This document shows positions 38,601-50,300 of a stretch of DNA of 64,000 bases, piece by piece; positions within the stretch are counted from its first letter, which is position 1; each line of letters begins with the position of its first letter. The notes beneath the pieces are model-generated. The model was not told where the DNA came from and did not search any database. It was given only the letters and a program-made list of their open reading frames with translations. The DNA lies in NCBI GenBank assembly GCA_019096065.1, contig JAGUCH010000002.1, forward strand, positions 2,368,501 to 2,432,500. The letters are read 5' to 3'. Both the position numbers and the translations under genes were made by a program. This stretch comes from Paracyclopina nana (taxonomy: Eukaryota; Arthropoda; Copepoda; Cyclopoida; Cyclopettidae).

Positions 38601-41559
38601 TATTTGTTTACTGTAGCACAGTAGCTAATAGGCTGCTATTAAAAAGCTGCAAGGCTGAGCTGCCATTCAACAAGAATGATTTATGACGCAAATGAGATTA
38701 TAGTAAAAAATGGGCTCAGCGTAGAATTAAGTCGCTCATTATCAAGACGAGTTTTAAAGCGACAAATTGGCAAAAAAGGGCGAAAAAACAATATTTTGAA
38801 ATTGGCTGCAGATGCAACTGCACGAGCTGAAAATGAGCAGAGCTGAAATCGCATAAAGTGTCTGGCAAAGCGTTGGAGGATAACTGTTGCCAAAAGATTC
38901 AAAAGGCGATCAACAAAGTTAGCGTGTTGGTGAACTTTTGGGATTAATTTTGGGTCGTCTATCATAAAGTAAGGGCAGCAGAACAAAAGGCCCAAAGTAA
39001 AAAAATGCATTGATTGAGTTTTGATTATCTGCCTTATCCATCAATTGGAACATTGTTCCATAATGGGAACAGATATTCAATACATCTGATTATTATGCGC
39101 AAATCCACCATCCGAATTTGTACGCCAGAACACTTTTTGGCAACAGTTGAGCGTCAACACCAGACAAAACATCCAAGACGATTTCAGCCTTGCACATTTT
39201 TCACTCAATCATGTTTAACTGTTGCTGATTTCAATTAATTTTTTACACGCTTTTTTGCCTTTGATAATTATGTTCCTTATATGCCACGCTCTGAAGGAAT
39301 TTATTTGCTTCAATCACATATACTTTGAAAATGTTCGTGCTAAGCGTAATAATTCAATGTGTATGTTGTCAATTAGCATAGCAATATTATAAGCATTCTT
39401 TGTCCCATCCATGAAATTCTAGTTGCGTTGCTCTATTTTTGAATGTGTGGAACAAGTGCACAGTGGGGCAAAAAATTATTATTGCATTAAGATGCAACCA
39501 CGTAGAGAAGTAGTAGTGTCATTAAACTAGATTGATGAGTTTTCAAGCAAAATGTCCTACTGTGAATGTGCAATAAACGATCTTTATTCCTGAAGATGAT
39601 CCCGTTAAGGCAACATCAGCCATTGAGGAAGAACAGAGACCAGACCACCATATAATCAAATTCAGATGAAAATGGCAAATAAATTCGTGTAACGTCAAAG
39701 TCAATGTTAGGTCTTCCCCATTATTCATACCATTATTATTGCTTTTTACCCACAAAAAATGGAGGAATCCATGGAAACTGATAGGTTGGCACATCATCCA
39801 TTTTTGCATGAAATGCTTTTAAGGGGGCTTGGTATAGCCAAGAAAATGGGGGCATTTCATGAAGGAAAAAATGGGTAGCGATAGCATAACAAATACATGT
39901 CCAAATTCATCACTAAGGCATAATGGATCTCTCTCAGGGTATAATAATAAAGTTTGCCCATATTTGGCAGGAATAAAATTATTATTCGACTGATGATGAC
40001 AGTTCAACTTTTGTTATGATAGGATTTTTTATTCTACTAGCTGTGTGTGTGTGTGTGTGCGACGGCACAAAAGGATGAGGATGATTTTCCCGGCAATAAA
40101 ACGAAGCAAACTCTTTTGAAACGTAATGATGCAGCTGGAATTTTCCCCTTATCAGAAAAAAGTGGTGACCTTTCAAGTGCGCGCATATTTCCCCAGCCCC
40201 CAAAATCTCGTCGACTACAAAAGTTAAGTATTGGCCTATAATGAAAATTGTGGGACATTCTTTAGCAGACAGGCATAATTGGAACGATCCCAACCAGCAA
40301 TTCTGAGCCCTTAAACGCCAAAGTAACCCTCAATGAAACTAGTCCGATTTCACAACATCGAGTTAAAGGCATGGTTCACCTGCTTATAATATCTGATATT
40401 TTGTCAAAATATCTGAGCGAAATACTGATATTTGCAAATATGAGGTACTTCCAAAATCATTTTTCAGATACTGTAGTAGGATGGCTTTTGGTACCAAAAG
40501 ACCGAATCCGAAGAAAAAATCTGAAAAATGATTTTGGAAGTACCTCATATTTGCAAATATCAGCATAATATCGCTCGATATTTTGATCATAATATCGCAG
40601 GTGAACCAGGCCTAATTAACTTCATTATATGAAAGATTTTAGGCTTGGTTCACCTGGATATTATGGCTGATATTTTGGCAAACTATCGCGTAGAGAATTA
40701 CAAGAAAACTGAGAATTTAGATTCTGGCTCATTATCTTCCGCGTCTTTGACCGTAACATGCTTACGGTTGTTATCGCTTCTTATTTACTGACATCACAAC
40801 CTCGTCAGTGAATAAGAACCGATAACAACCGCAACCGTGCTACGATCAAAGACGCGGAAGATAATGAGCCTCTATTGTAGGATCCGAAGAAAAAGCCTAC
40901 AAAATCAATTTGGGTTCACCTGAAATTTGCAAATATCAACTAAGCAAAATTGAAAGCGCCATTTGACTTGGGCAAATTCTGGTTGGGATGGCAATCAATC
41001 AGGGAAGAAATTAACCAGTCTTACCTGGACACGGCGGGCCCTGGCAAGACTTGATGCTCTGCTCAATTTCACCCGAGCATCTGCCAACTCTGCCATTGCT
41101 TCCCACTTCTTCCATGCGTCTTCTCCGAGTTTTGGTACTCTTGGTACCACACTGGTTGGAGCACTCCGACCATGGTCCCCACGTGGACCAAGCGCAGACG
41201 AGGTCCGCGGTGAAAGGCGAGCAAAAGTCCCAATCGCCTCGCTTCGTCACTTTGGTGGTACACTTGAAGAACGGCTGTCCCAAGGGACGCGCGCACGTGT
41301 CCAAACACAGCTCGCCGTAACGCGTCACGCCGGGACTGGGACTGCAGTAGTCCCGATCGATCCAGGTCCCATTCCGCGACGGCTCCTTGTGGCACCACGC
41401 ATAGCTGAAGCCCCGATTGGTACACTCGTCCACGCAAGGCTCTCCGTAAGCGGTGAGGCCAAACTGGTCGCCGATTTCGTTCTCGGAAATCTGGGACTGG
41501 ACCAGTCCCAATAATAAAGTGGCCAGCACGACTATTGCTGCCTTTCTTCTTTTGGCCAT
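20654..41559 (-). CDS. Large secreted TSP1-DM13-EGF matrix protein, 1,316 aa
   Basis: Eight minus-strand exons: 41559-41025, 27464-27273, 24371-23892, 23830-23571, 23326-22435, 22382-22016, 21957-21615 and 21535-20654. All junctions agree in phase and total 1,317 codons. The order is: signal peptide (hydrophobic AAIVVLATLLLGLVQS, residues 7-22); two short Cys modules of the type YGEPC..C..YAWC..DYCSP; TSP1 (WSTWGPWSECS); a second TSP1 in exon 2 (WGSWGSWSTCS); DM13 in exon 3 (GISGSIY, DAYFWVG, KWISVWCRRFSINFGDF), which keeps the family's conserved Cys; a Ser/Thr/Glu-rich spacer of about 700 residues with a poly-Thr run; an EGF module; Cys repeats of the type C..DSDCALGERCVNSTC; a second EGF. 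TSP1 repeats bind matrix glycans, and DM13 is a possible redox or matrix domain. No transmembrane segment follows, so it is probably a secreted matrix protein. I know no exact match to this order. Confidence 0.85.
23343..23500. mobile_element. MITE family B copy, 158 bp, intronic
   Basis: GGGCGTTCTCATATTGGAC at the left end is mirrored by GTCCAATATGAGAACGCCC at the right; the arms pair along nearly the whole length through TTTTGGTTAACCAAAA. The flanks are TATTA on the left and TATTG on the right, a near-match 5-bp duplication. It sits between exons 4 and 5 of the DM13 gene, only 16 bp upstream of the exon 5 acceptor. Confidence 0.85.
24372..27272. other. Intron 2 of the DM13 gene, 2.9 kb
   Basis: Runs from the TSP1 exon donor at 27272 to the DM13 exon acceptor at 24372. 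It contains a CTCF-like word (CATAGGTGGCGCTG, 24479-24492). The open frames inside have no coding-like features, and I see no extra exon in it. Confidence 0.6.
28383..28551. mobile_element. MITE family B copy, second subfamily
   Basis: Ends GGGCGTTCTCATATCGCAG and its mirror TGCGATATGAGAACGCCC. The inner arms read GTTTGGTCTAACCAAAACTG, different from the 158-bp copies but closely similar to the copy at 56979. Confidence 0.85.
28776..28997. mobile_element. MITE family A copy, 222 bp, TAA duplication
   Basis: GGCATGGTTCACCTGC on the left faces GCAGGTGAACCAGGCC on the right, with TAA directly outside both ends. The interior carries imperfect inverted words such as AATATCGGAGCGAAATACTGAG. End sequence and TWA duplication fit PIF/Harbinger (Tourist-like) MITEs. 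Confidence 0.85.
29123..29344. mobile_element. MITE family A copy, GGCCCTG subtype, 222 bp
   Basis: GGCCCTGTTCACCTGC faces GCAGGTGAACAGGCCC with TAA on both sides. The length equals that of its neighbour 120 bp away, but the end bases and interior differ, so this is a separate subfamily and not a tandem duplicate. Confidence 0.85.
29481..29528. repeat. Perfect 17-bp hairpin
   Basis: GTCAGCTGTTTGTTTAC and its exact reverse complement are separated by a 14-base loop. The CAGCTG and GTAAACA words also occur together at 23514, 33261 and 43088 in this window. Confidence 0.8.
34329..34550. mobile_element. MITE family A copy, 222 bp
   Basis: GGCCTGGTTCACCTGCG faces TGCAGGTGAACCATGCC, with TAA flanking both ends. 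The length is identical to the copies at 28776 and 29123. Confidence 0.85.
37324..37542. mobile_element. MITE family A copy, GGGCCTG subtype, 219 bp
   Basis: GGGCCTGTTCACCTGC faces GCAGGTGAACAGGGCC with TAA on both sides. The interior resembles the 29123 copy in reverse orientation. Confidence 0.85.
40368..40612. mobile_element. MITE family A copy, about 245 bp
   Basis: GGCATGGTTCACCTGC faces GCAGGTGAACCAGGCC. TAA lies outside the right end and TAA plus one extra A outside the left. A duplicated internal segment (TTTGCAAATATGAGG in both orientations) explains the extra length. Confidence 0.8.
40642..40930. mobile_element. Decayed MITE family A copy split by a nested insertion
   Basis: GGCTTGGTTCACCTGG starts a family A end 30 bp after the previous copy. 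Its interior is interrupted at 40726-40870 by another palindrome and resumes with ATCCGAAGAAAAAGCC. The right end is poorly preserved (GGGTTCACCTGAAATTT near 40911). Confidence 0.6.
40726..40870. mobile_element. Nested 145-bp palindromic element with TCT duplication
   Basis: GGCTCATTATCTTCCGCG faces CGCGGAAGATAATGAGCC. The arms run about 65 bp with few mismatches, and TCT flanks both sides. End sequence and internal words are unrelated to families A and B, so this is a third family. Confidence 0.8.
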
Positions 41560-42191
41560 TGTCGCTTTTTTCCTGCTGCCACAATTTGACTACGGTGGAT
41601 CACACCATGGTTATTTTTTGCAACAACGCACGGCAACAGGAAGTTGAAGTTGAAGCTGGCTTGGGTTGCCAAAACGTGAGGTCGTGATGGATGATCGGGT
41701 TTAAGTGTAACTCTCGCGAATCAGCCAAGTTGCAATTGCCTGAATGGAGGAGATCACTGCGATGACGACGACGGCTACGACGACGATGACGACCGTGAGG
41801 ATCTTCTTCTCATGACGAGAGCGAGGATCGAGCGTACGTAGCGTACGCAAAAGCGCGTACGCACGGAGGAGCGGGATGAGGAGCCTCCCCAAAAATCAGG
41901 CACACACAGGGCATTCGACGAATGTGCAGCGCTCATTGAAAAATAAATTATTTTTGTGCCTATTTATCCTAAGCTTTTAAATGGAAATAAGCTTTTCATA
42001 TAGATTCCTATGGGACAATTTTTGAGCGGGACTCGAAAATCATATTATAACAAATGGTGTTTTTTCACTCTATTTTATTGCAAATATTGAAGTATTTTCA
42101 TTTGTAAAAGGCCTTTGATTATTGTAGTGTGGGCTCAATAATTGAAGACAACTCATTTGAAAATGTTAAAAATAGAAAAAAACAGTCACAA

Positions 42192-42584
42192 GGGCGTTCC
42201 CGTATTGGCCTGTTAGCCAAGTTAAGTTAGGTAGAAAGTTAAGTTTAGTTCAGTTCCGTTCCCAGATATTTATGTAGGTAGAACTTAACTTAGCTTGATT
42301 TTATGTAGTACTAGCTTGCTTGGATAGCTAAGTTCAGTTGCCAAAATGAACTTAGCTACAAAAAGTGTCCTCATATGGGTAGTAATTGAAGACAGCTTAA
42401 CTGAGAAAAGCTCACTTTGCTCATCAGATGCTGATGTACAATGCGTTGGCGTGTCAGCTCAGCGGTCAACTGAACATTGCTAAAACGAATCGAACTTGGC
42501 TAGAACAAGCTGAACTTAACTGATCAAGTAAGGTTGCTGTTTTAGCAACGTAACTTGACTAAAAATTCGAACATGGGATCGCCC
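42192..42584. mobile_element. Long, diverged relative of MITE family B, 393 bp
   Basis: Ends GGGCGTTCCCGTATTGG and CGAACATGGGATCGCCC resemble family B. The inner sequence is filled with inverted repeats of the words AAGTTAAGTT, TAACTTAGC and GAACTTAGC. No clear duplication is visible outside. Confidence 0.6.
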
Positions 42585-44114
42585 TACAGTTGATGCTTTT
42601 TGGGATGGATAAAGAGCTCAAATAATCAGGGAAAATTCTGCTCGCTGAAAAAGCGCGTTTTTTCCACGCAGGCTTCACGGCAAAATAATTCAATGTCACG
42701 AGTTGTGGAATGCCCTGAATTTCGCCGGTTCTTCGTCTGCTGCCGTCATCATGTAAGAAGAAGTTCTGGGTGTGTGCTGGCTGTATTGTACACGCGCATC
42801 TCCTTCTTTCCTGCCACATTTCGTAGCATTTAGGCCCATGCCATGCAAGTGGATGAAAAAGGCCGACATCAACTCGCGCAAGTTTATTCCCGTCATTAAA
42901 CTCATGTACTACGTCTTTTAAAGTCCACAGCCCGCACTTTGACCTTTGTTAGGGCAGCTAATAAAAAATGCCTCAATCGGATCCCAATCACCAGGATGAC
43001 CTAAAATGCAGCCCAATCTGATAAAGCCGAATCGTTGTTCCTGATTCTCAGCTCTGAAATGGCTTTTGGAATGCAATTTTTGAAAAGTAAACAAAGAATC
43101 AGCTGTTTTGACGGGCGCACGGGTCAACTAGAAAAGGATTTCCTATTGTATAGTGACTTTGCTATTGGCATCAGGAAATGGTGCAATATTCAAATTTTGA
43201 GCCACTTTTTGGGGTTTCAGCTGGGTTTATCGGTTTATTGCTGTGATTGCTCAGCGTTAGGGCTGTTGATATGCCAAGGGTCGCAAGTGTCGTCGCGTTT
43301 TTATGGCTCTAGCCTAAATGCGCTCATCTTTAATCGAGCCTGCAACAAAAATGCAGGCACACCCACAAAATATGTGCAGTCCTTTCCCAACTTTTAAATG
43401 CATCATTACTGATTTTAATTTTTCCCTCAGTTTCTTTTGGCTGGCCTTAATGACTCTTTTTATTTATGCTTTTTGCGCTGCTTTTTTAGCCAAAAGCTTT
43501 TGGCAAGTCCTGAGTCCTTTTGTAGAATTTATGACGCTAAAAACCTTCGGTAAGCAGAATTGGCAAAAAATAGCCATCAAAGCCAATACTCAAAGGTTTT
43601 TCATAGGTCAACACATCCAAGAAAATATCCTTATGTAGGGTGTGGTCACCTACCAAAGTGAGAGGTCAGATAGATGAGCAGAGTGTTGTGGTTTATGGGC
43701 ATCCGCGGATGCTGATTTTATGCTTCTTTCAACCTTTAATCAAAAGTCGTAAAAGTTGCTTGGACTTTGAGACTTTTAAGTGCTAAAGTAGCTGCAGCAG
43801 CTGCTACTAAAGGTCAACGCTGGCATTTTAAAGACGCTGCAGCACACTCACACACTCAAAATCACAGTGGGTGGTTTTTGCGGCAAAAAGTCGCATATTG
43901 TCCTTGAGTTATTATTGTTGGGAAGATTTTCTTTTTTCGTCTATTGACAGCGCAGCAATGGCGAGACACTCTGTGGCGCAAATATTTGCATTTGCTCATT
44001 GTTATCCTCGGGTGCCAAAAAATATTCACCCGTTAGCTTTTGCGCAATGCAAATTGGTTGGCGAAATTTTCGATCCGTCATCACACCAGTTAAAAAGGGG
44101 CAACTCCTTCCATT

Positions 44115-44131
44115 CACTGCCATCTAGTGCG
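44115..44131 (-). promoter_or_regulatory. CTCF-like motif in the divergent intergenic region
   Basis: On the minus strand CGCACTAGATGGCAGTG matches the CTCF core at most positions. It lies between the two divergent genes. Confidence 0.3.
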
Positions 44132-44297
44132 GGAACGTAAAACAGCTGATTGAGGATTAAAAAAAACACTAGTGAAGCTTTACTAGACCGAGCCTGCGAG
44201 GTCTGCAATTTCACGAGAGTCTCATCTTTTTAAGATAAATCCTTTTTATACATCCTTAAGCACATTGGAAATTTCAGCTAGTTTATCTCACATATTA

Positions 44298-44455
44298 GGG
44301 CGTTCTCATATTGGACTTTAGCTTACCAAAACCTGATTTTGGTTAACCAAAAACCAGTTTTCGGTAGGTAGCCACTACATAGAGCTTTACTAAAACCAGT
44401 TTTTGTTTAACCAAAATCAGGTTTTGGTAAGCTAAAGTCCAATATGAGAACGCCC
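44298..44455. mobile_element. MITE family B copy, 158 bp, perfect TATTA duplication
   Basis: It has the same length and nearly the same sequence as the copy at 23343, but the asymmetric centre (around GGTAGGTAGCCACTAC) is inverted relative to it. TATTA is present directly outside both ends, fixing a 5-bp target duplication. Confidence 0.9.
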
Positions 44456-47329
44456 TATTATCAAATCTTTAATATGAAAATACAATTTTTTACATTTAAT
44501 CATAAATGAGTGAAAAATGGCCATTTTGTACCATTTTCGAGGAAGAAGGTACCGTTGTTCTGCTTCAGTCGATTGATGAGGGATTTTCCGGGAGTAATTA
44601 TCACCCCGATGATTTCCCACAAAAATAATGATAATACACGAAAAAATTTGATGAAGAAGAGATATTAGTACTCGATCAGTTTTATGGCTGGTTAGGTCAC
44701 GGGTGTCAAAGCCCTAAAGTTGCTTACCTAATGAATCCCTGATAGTAATTAGGTGAAGTCGTGCTTTTCTCGGCGGTGATTTCAAGGTCTCGAAAAAAAG
44801 GCCAATGTTGGCATAAAGCATGGCGAATCGAAACGACGACCCAAGCACCTTTATTGATCGATTCATGCCTAAATTACCCCCAAAACTACTTTGGTATTCT
44901 TCCTTCCTGTATATTATACACTACATGTTATTACGCATTCGAAACGGTGAGGAATGCAAAGCTTTTTTTTCTTTGGCTTTAACCTGATAAAATACTAATA
45001 AAATTGGCTGCAAGTTTTCCGTCAAATGAAGAGGGAGGATTTCTTGTAGCTGTACTTTATACACACTGCGCTGATAGTTGTAGTGGGTATAAAGGAAATC
45101 CCTTTGAAATTGCTCAACTTTTTTACAACAAGTGCCTACTTGGAAAATGATCATGTGTGGGAAAATCCCGAGAAATGTCAAACAAGCTGAGGAAAATAGG
45201 CACGTATCAGGTGACGAAAATAATGGCTGAGCACACATGACCCGGCCCTACAAATTTCAGGCCCCCTTTTTTGCGGGTGACCTCGGGTCCCCAACAACGA
45301 AAATGGCATAATTACCGTGACGCCAATTTGAGATAACTTCTGCAACAATTAACCAAAATCATGATGGCATGTGTATTCTTTTATAGCAATGAAAAACGAG
45401 CTAATTGTGGGGTGCTCAACCAGAGCATGCAATGTACTTTTCAAATGATGCACAAAAGCACTAAATTTGCTTGGTGGCCTTAAACTTTTCCTCTAAAAAG
45501 TCCCAAAAATAATTAATTTGTGATATGATTTTTAACTTTGCCAAGCTGTTTTTAATGCCTAGAAGAATACAAGATATAAACTTCTCAGCTTTCATTAAAA
45601 AAGCCAAATTGGCGTATATTTCTGAACTAAATAGTTAAACGCTGAAAAAATGAACAAACAGCCAAAAATTAATTTATGAGCAATCCCTTAAAAAAGATGG
45701 GTATTTTGATTTTAGAAAAATCGGTGTGATATTTGAGTGTTTTGGGCATTTTTCAAGCTTTGAGGAAGATATCCATGGTATAATGTGGTATTTTGGCAGA
45801 TATAGACGTATCTAATAATAATACCCACTCGCACAGAATTTTTGAGCATTCACAAGGATGTGAATTGAAGACGCGTTGCAATGTAATTATAGGCTCATAA
45901 CTAATCTCCGATGCCTTTTCCGCGCGCTTGACCTTGCATGCTAATATAGTCACGAAAAATTGTCACTGAAAATCAAGATTTTCCATTGAAGACGAATTTA
46001 TCACCGAAGGTCGACCAAATAACGTGACGACAACACCCAATTTTCAAGTTCGGTCATCATCGTCATATTAAAAAGGGCACGACCAACTCTTGTGCAGGAT
46101 CGGGCACAGTGGATTATTTTGGCAGGCCACATCGCACTCCGGTTCACCTAAATAATTTCTCGCTGCATATTTTAAAAGCTGTCAGAAAAAAATATGCATA
46201 TTGACCCTTGTCAAAATAATTATTCCAAACGACGGCGAGATGCATCATGATGCAAAATCTCATTTTACTTGCTAATGCAAATGATCTGCTTAGAATAAGG
46301 CCATTTAAAAAAAAGCAACCCTTTTCGGGGTTTACTTTAGGTATGGCCCCCTTAAGCCCACTGTGGATGTGCATCCTTTTGCCTATCTCGAAAAGGTCAC
46401 AAAGTTCTGTTCCTCATTAAGGAAGAAGAAGAACTCTTTCACTTGACCCCAATAAGTCGTTCTAGGAACTTTTTGAGTTGCACAATGGGCGATTATTATT
46501 TATTCCGCGAAAATGCCTATGATTGTATGCTTCTGATCGCCTAATTTGGATTCGAAAAAAAGCACTTACTGCTCTTCTTCTTTTTCAATTTCAATTCTAT
46601 TGGCTTAGATATGGGCAAAAATAGCGGATTGCAATTTATGAGTCAGGAACTTTGGTCAGTAGTAAAGTTTTTGGTAGCGAAGCTTTGCGAGATGCTAGAA
46701 GATTATGCGGTATTTTTGTAGCGGAAGAATTGATAACATTTCTTTACTGCTGTTGATGCGAGATTAATCAAGAGTCACTAAAGTTGGCTAGGATAATTAT
46801 TTTGTGAATTATTAGTTGACCCGAAACTACATAATTGCAGAGTGGCTTTTTAACCCCAAAAGTGCATTTATGGAAGTGGGCCCATTTTTGCGTGTCACTT
46901 GACGCGTGTAGCAATTAAAAGGCAAGGTACAAACAAAGGAGCAATAAAATGGCAAAAAGGGGCAAAAAAAATTCGCCTTCAAAGGATACTCCTATTTCAT
47001 TTGTAAATTGCGATTGATATGCGAAAAGGTTGCGTGATTTCCCATGCAATGTTCCGTTTAAGATAAAAAATCATTAACTTTAAAATTTGCAAGAAAAGCT
47101 AATTGAAGAAAATCTGCAATCACTTTGGCTCGTCAATTCTACGAAACTTTTTTTCGATAATGAAAATTCTGGCTTCTATAAAGAAAGGTTGTGGGTTAAT
47201 TATTGATAACCTGGTTTCATTTGTGTTTGTGGTGACTTCTCCAAGTTGACTACAACATAAGAAGTTGCTACGCTCAAAAAAGCTATTGGCAACCAGGGAA
47301 AAAATACAAGAACAATTCCAGTAAAAGCA

Positions 47330-50300
47330 ATGGAGGCCTTCCTGCAATTACTAAAGCTACTTTCCCTTATATTAAACTTTTCCCTAACTTCTGCTCAAAC
47401 CTGGCCAAGCTGCATTGACAATGGTTTTGACTTCACTGGCGATGATGTTATTTCAGGCCTGAGGTTTTCCAATGAGGAATGTGCTCTGTGGTGCAACAAG
47501 GTGATTTTTTCCATAAAAACGCACTCATTTCAAGAAATTGCTACTATAACTAATTTTAGATTGGTTTGAGGTGCGTAAGATGGGTGTACAGTGAGATTGG
47601 CACAACTTGCCATGTAAAAGCTATTGAGGGATCAATAAGAAATGCAAGCAATCCGTTGACTAAGGAAGATTTGCTCGAATTTCCCGATCCTGTGGAGACG
47701 ACCACGGCTCCTGCTGCAGCTGATGACGCAACCACGCCCGTTCCTGCTACGACAGTGGCTCCATCTGGGAGACGAAAGAGAGCAGCCACAACCATTCCAC
47801 CATCAAATAAAGAGCTTCGTATAGCGCAAAGAATCGAAGAGCTCAAGCTTACTTTTACAGGAGCTCCAGATTGTATTCCACCTCCTGAAGGTAACTTGTT
47901 CTTTTAAACCGAGGAATTCGGGGCTCATTTAAAAAATCAACTTTTTCGCCGATTTTTTCCACCTAAAATACCGCAATAATGTGCCAGAAAAGCTGATGAT
48001 TTCTCTGGCCACTCAAATTATCCAAGGCAGCGCTCTTGGACACCTAAATGGTGCGCTTAATTAAACAACAATTATAGTTTTTTGGGATACCTGCGTGGTG
48101 CGCGGGAAGACGATAGATGGCGCTGACATCGACAATGGCACAGATATCCCCGATTTGGAGATGGACGCGTGCAGCTTCTTGTGCTTGCAAACGGCGGACT
48201 GCAAATTTTGGCAGTGGAAAGATACGTTATGTTCGCTGAAATCGGACATGGGAGCCGAGTCCTCTTCGCCCACCAGCTTTTACGGGCAGAGGAGCTGCTC
48301 TGGAAGAGTTGAGGAGAGCCCAGAGCCAAATGAGCAGCCTTTGGATGGGAACTGGTCACCCTGGTCCACATTGGCCACTCCCTGCTTCAGCAAACGCACA
48401 GGAAAATTGGTGGAATGTGGAGGTGGAATCATGTATCGGTACAGAAGCTGCTCCTTTCCAACTCCACGAGCTGGTGGCAAAGTTTGCGTGGGTGAAAACG
48501 TAGATGAGCATCCCTGCAACTTCAACAGCTGCCCATGTAAATCAATTTTAATTTATTAATTTTTTTCTTTTTAAAAAGGTACTATTTTTTTCAGTGCCTG
48601 ATGAATTTTTGTGGTCTGAGTGGGGAGTGCCAGATGTGGCTTGCGGAAAAGGCCACCAAAAGAGGACCACCATGTGTGGATCTTTGCGAAGAAGACTGCC
48701 AAATCCTGGACGGGATCCGGATGCTCCTCCGGTGTATTGGCCCTCTTGCTTGAATAATGTTGTCAATGAGGCCACTCCATTAGACGCATTCACTGACAAG
48801 ACGCTTGAGCAGTGCATGACAGATTGCAAAGTGGCCCCTGATGCCGATTGCCAATTTTGGACCTTCAACAAGACGGCCAAATCTTGCACGTTCAATGGCA
48901 TTCTCAAGGCTGAAAAAGGGCTCAGTTCGCCTGTCGTACTCACAGGAGAGAAAATGTGCACTGGAAAATGTAAATTAGAATCATTTCTTATTTTTAATTA
49001 TTTGCTCAAATTATCCGAGTCAGCAAGGCACACCTAACTCGAGTTTTTATTTTTATTTTTTTACTTTTTTAGTGTTTTATCCCCATTGTGCTGAGATGAA
49101 TGTGAATTACACAGGAGCTCCGCTGATTTCACCTGCTTACGCTGTATCCAGCCTCGAAAATTGCACTCAGGATTGCGATGAGTTGAATGAATGCAAAAAT
49201 TGGCTGATTGAAACGAGTGAGGACTTTTCAGGGGTCCTCACTTGCGAGCTGAGAGGAGATGTCCCATCAGGAGAGACCCCTGAGGTCCTGGTTAATGGGA
49301 CTTTTCTTTGGGGCTCAAGCAGTTGCGTGAAGAGCACCAGAAATATTGCCGCCATCCCTGAAGATGCTGAAGAGCTGAGCTACAAGGAAACTTGCAAAGC
49401 TGACCAATACAAAGAAATGACTAGGGAAAATAACACCTGGAACAGGGAATTTTGCCCAAGTAGACTAAAATTCAAACCTCAGTTAAATATTGCTTTAACC
49501 TATCTTTATCAACCAAGGTCCTTGTCTTGGAAATGGAGATTGTCCCAGAGGTGCCCAGTGCATTGATTTGTCAGATGACATTGGACCCAATCACACCTGC
49601 ATTTGCAGAATGGGAATGGTCATGGAAGCTAATCGGTGCATAGGTACTGCAAAACTTGCTTGAAATTAAGAAAAGGGCAATTTGCATGTTTTTTCATTTC
49701 AGTTCCACCGCCATCAACTGCAGCCTCGAGTGAAATAGAGACAATGGCGCCAGATGATCGAGCCACAGCCTTGGCAGTTTCAAAATCAGCCAGTTTTGTC
49801 CTCATTGGCTTTGTCACTGCCACTCTCATCATCTTTGCCATTGGCAGGATTTTCAACCATGGCAGATTCATCCATATGAACATCGAAATCTCGTTGTTAC
49901 TGGCTCATATTTGCCTGATACCAGACTTGGTTGGAGATGAGGTAAATAATAGAAAGAATTACCATTAGGCCCAAAATAATGCCTTTCTTACGTAGGTGAT
50001 GTGCAGGTTTATCAGCATTTGCATTCACTTCTTCTTCACTGTGGCCTTTGCCTTTTTCACCTTGGAAGCAGTGTTCATGTACTCCATTTTGGGCAATGTT
50101 GTCAGGAAAAATGGGATGCTGAGCAATGGTGCCAACTTTTCTCTTGGCTGGGGATGTGGGATTGTTGTTATAGCGTTTTCCTGCTCTTTTGAGTATGAAA
50201 GATATGCTGGGGATTATCAGTAAGCTACTTTAAAGTTAGTGCGCGCGCGCGTCAACGATTTAGTGCGCGCACGCGTTGCGGGCGCGCCATTTCAATTGCG

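Larger units (their letters stand above)
27465..41024. other. Intron 1 of the DM13 gene, 13.6 kb
   Basis: The exons on each side each end with a TSP1 module and join through a split Asp codon, so this is a phase-1 intron between modules. It holds at least seven palindromic MITEs, a 17-bp perfect hairpin at 29481 and CpG-rich patches near 35370-35450. Frames inside such as minus strand 34210-33785 show no recognisable domain. A further TSP1 exon in phase 1-1 could be hidden, but I did not find one. Confidence 0.6.
41560..47329. other. Intergenic stretch between divergent genes
   Basis: It lies between the 5' ends of the minus-strand DM13 gene and the plus-strand 7TM receptor, so both promoters should be here. 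Two family B elements are present. The open frames (up to 120 codons, e.g. plus strand 43035-43397) lack recognisable domains. Confidence 0.5.

Noticed and set aside
41069..41584. 171-codon ORF antiparallel in frame terms to the first TSP1 exon
   Set aside because: It is an alternate-frame shadow on the same strand of a clearly coding exon with a signal peptide and TSP1 motif.
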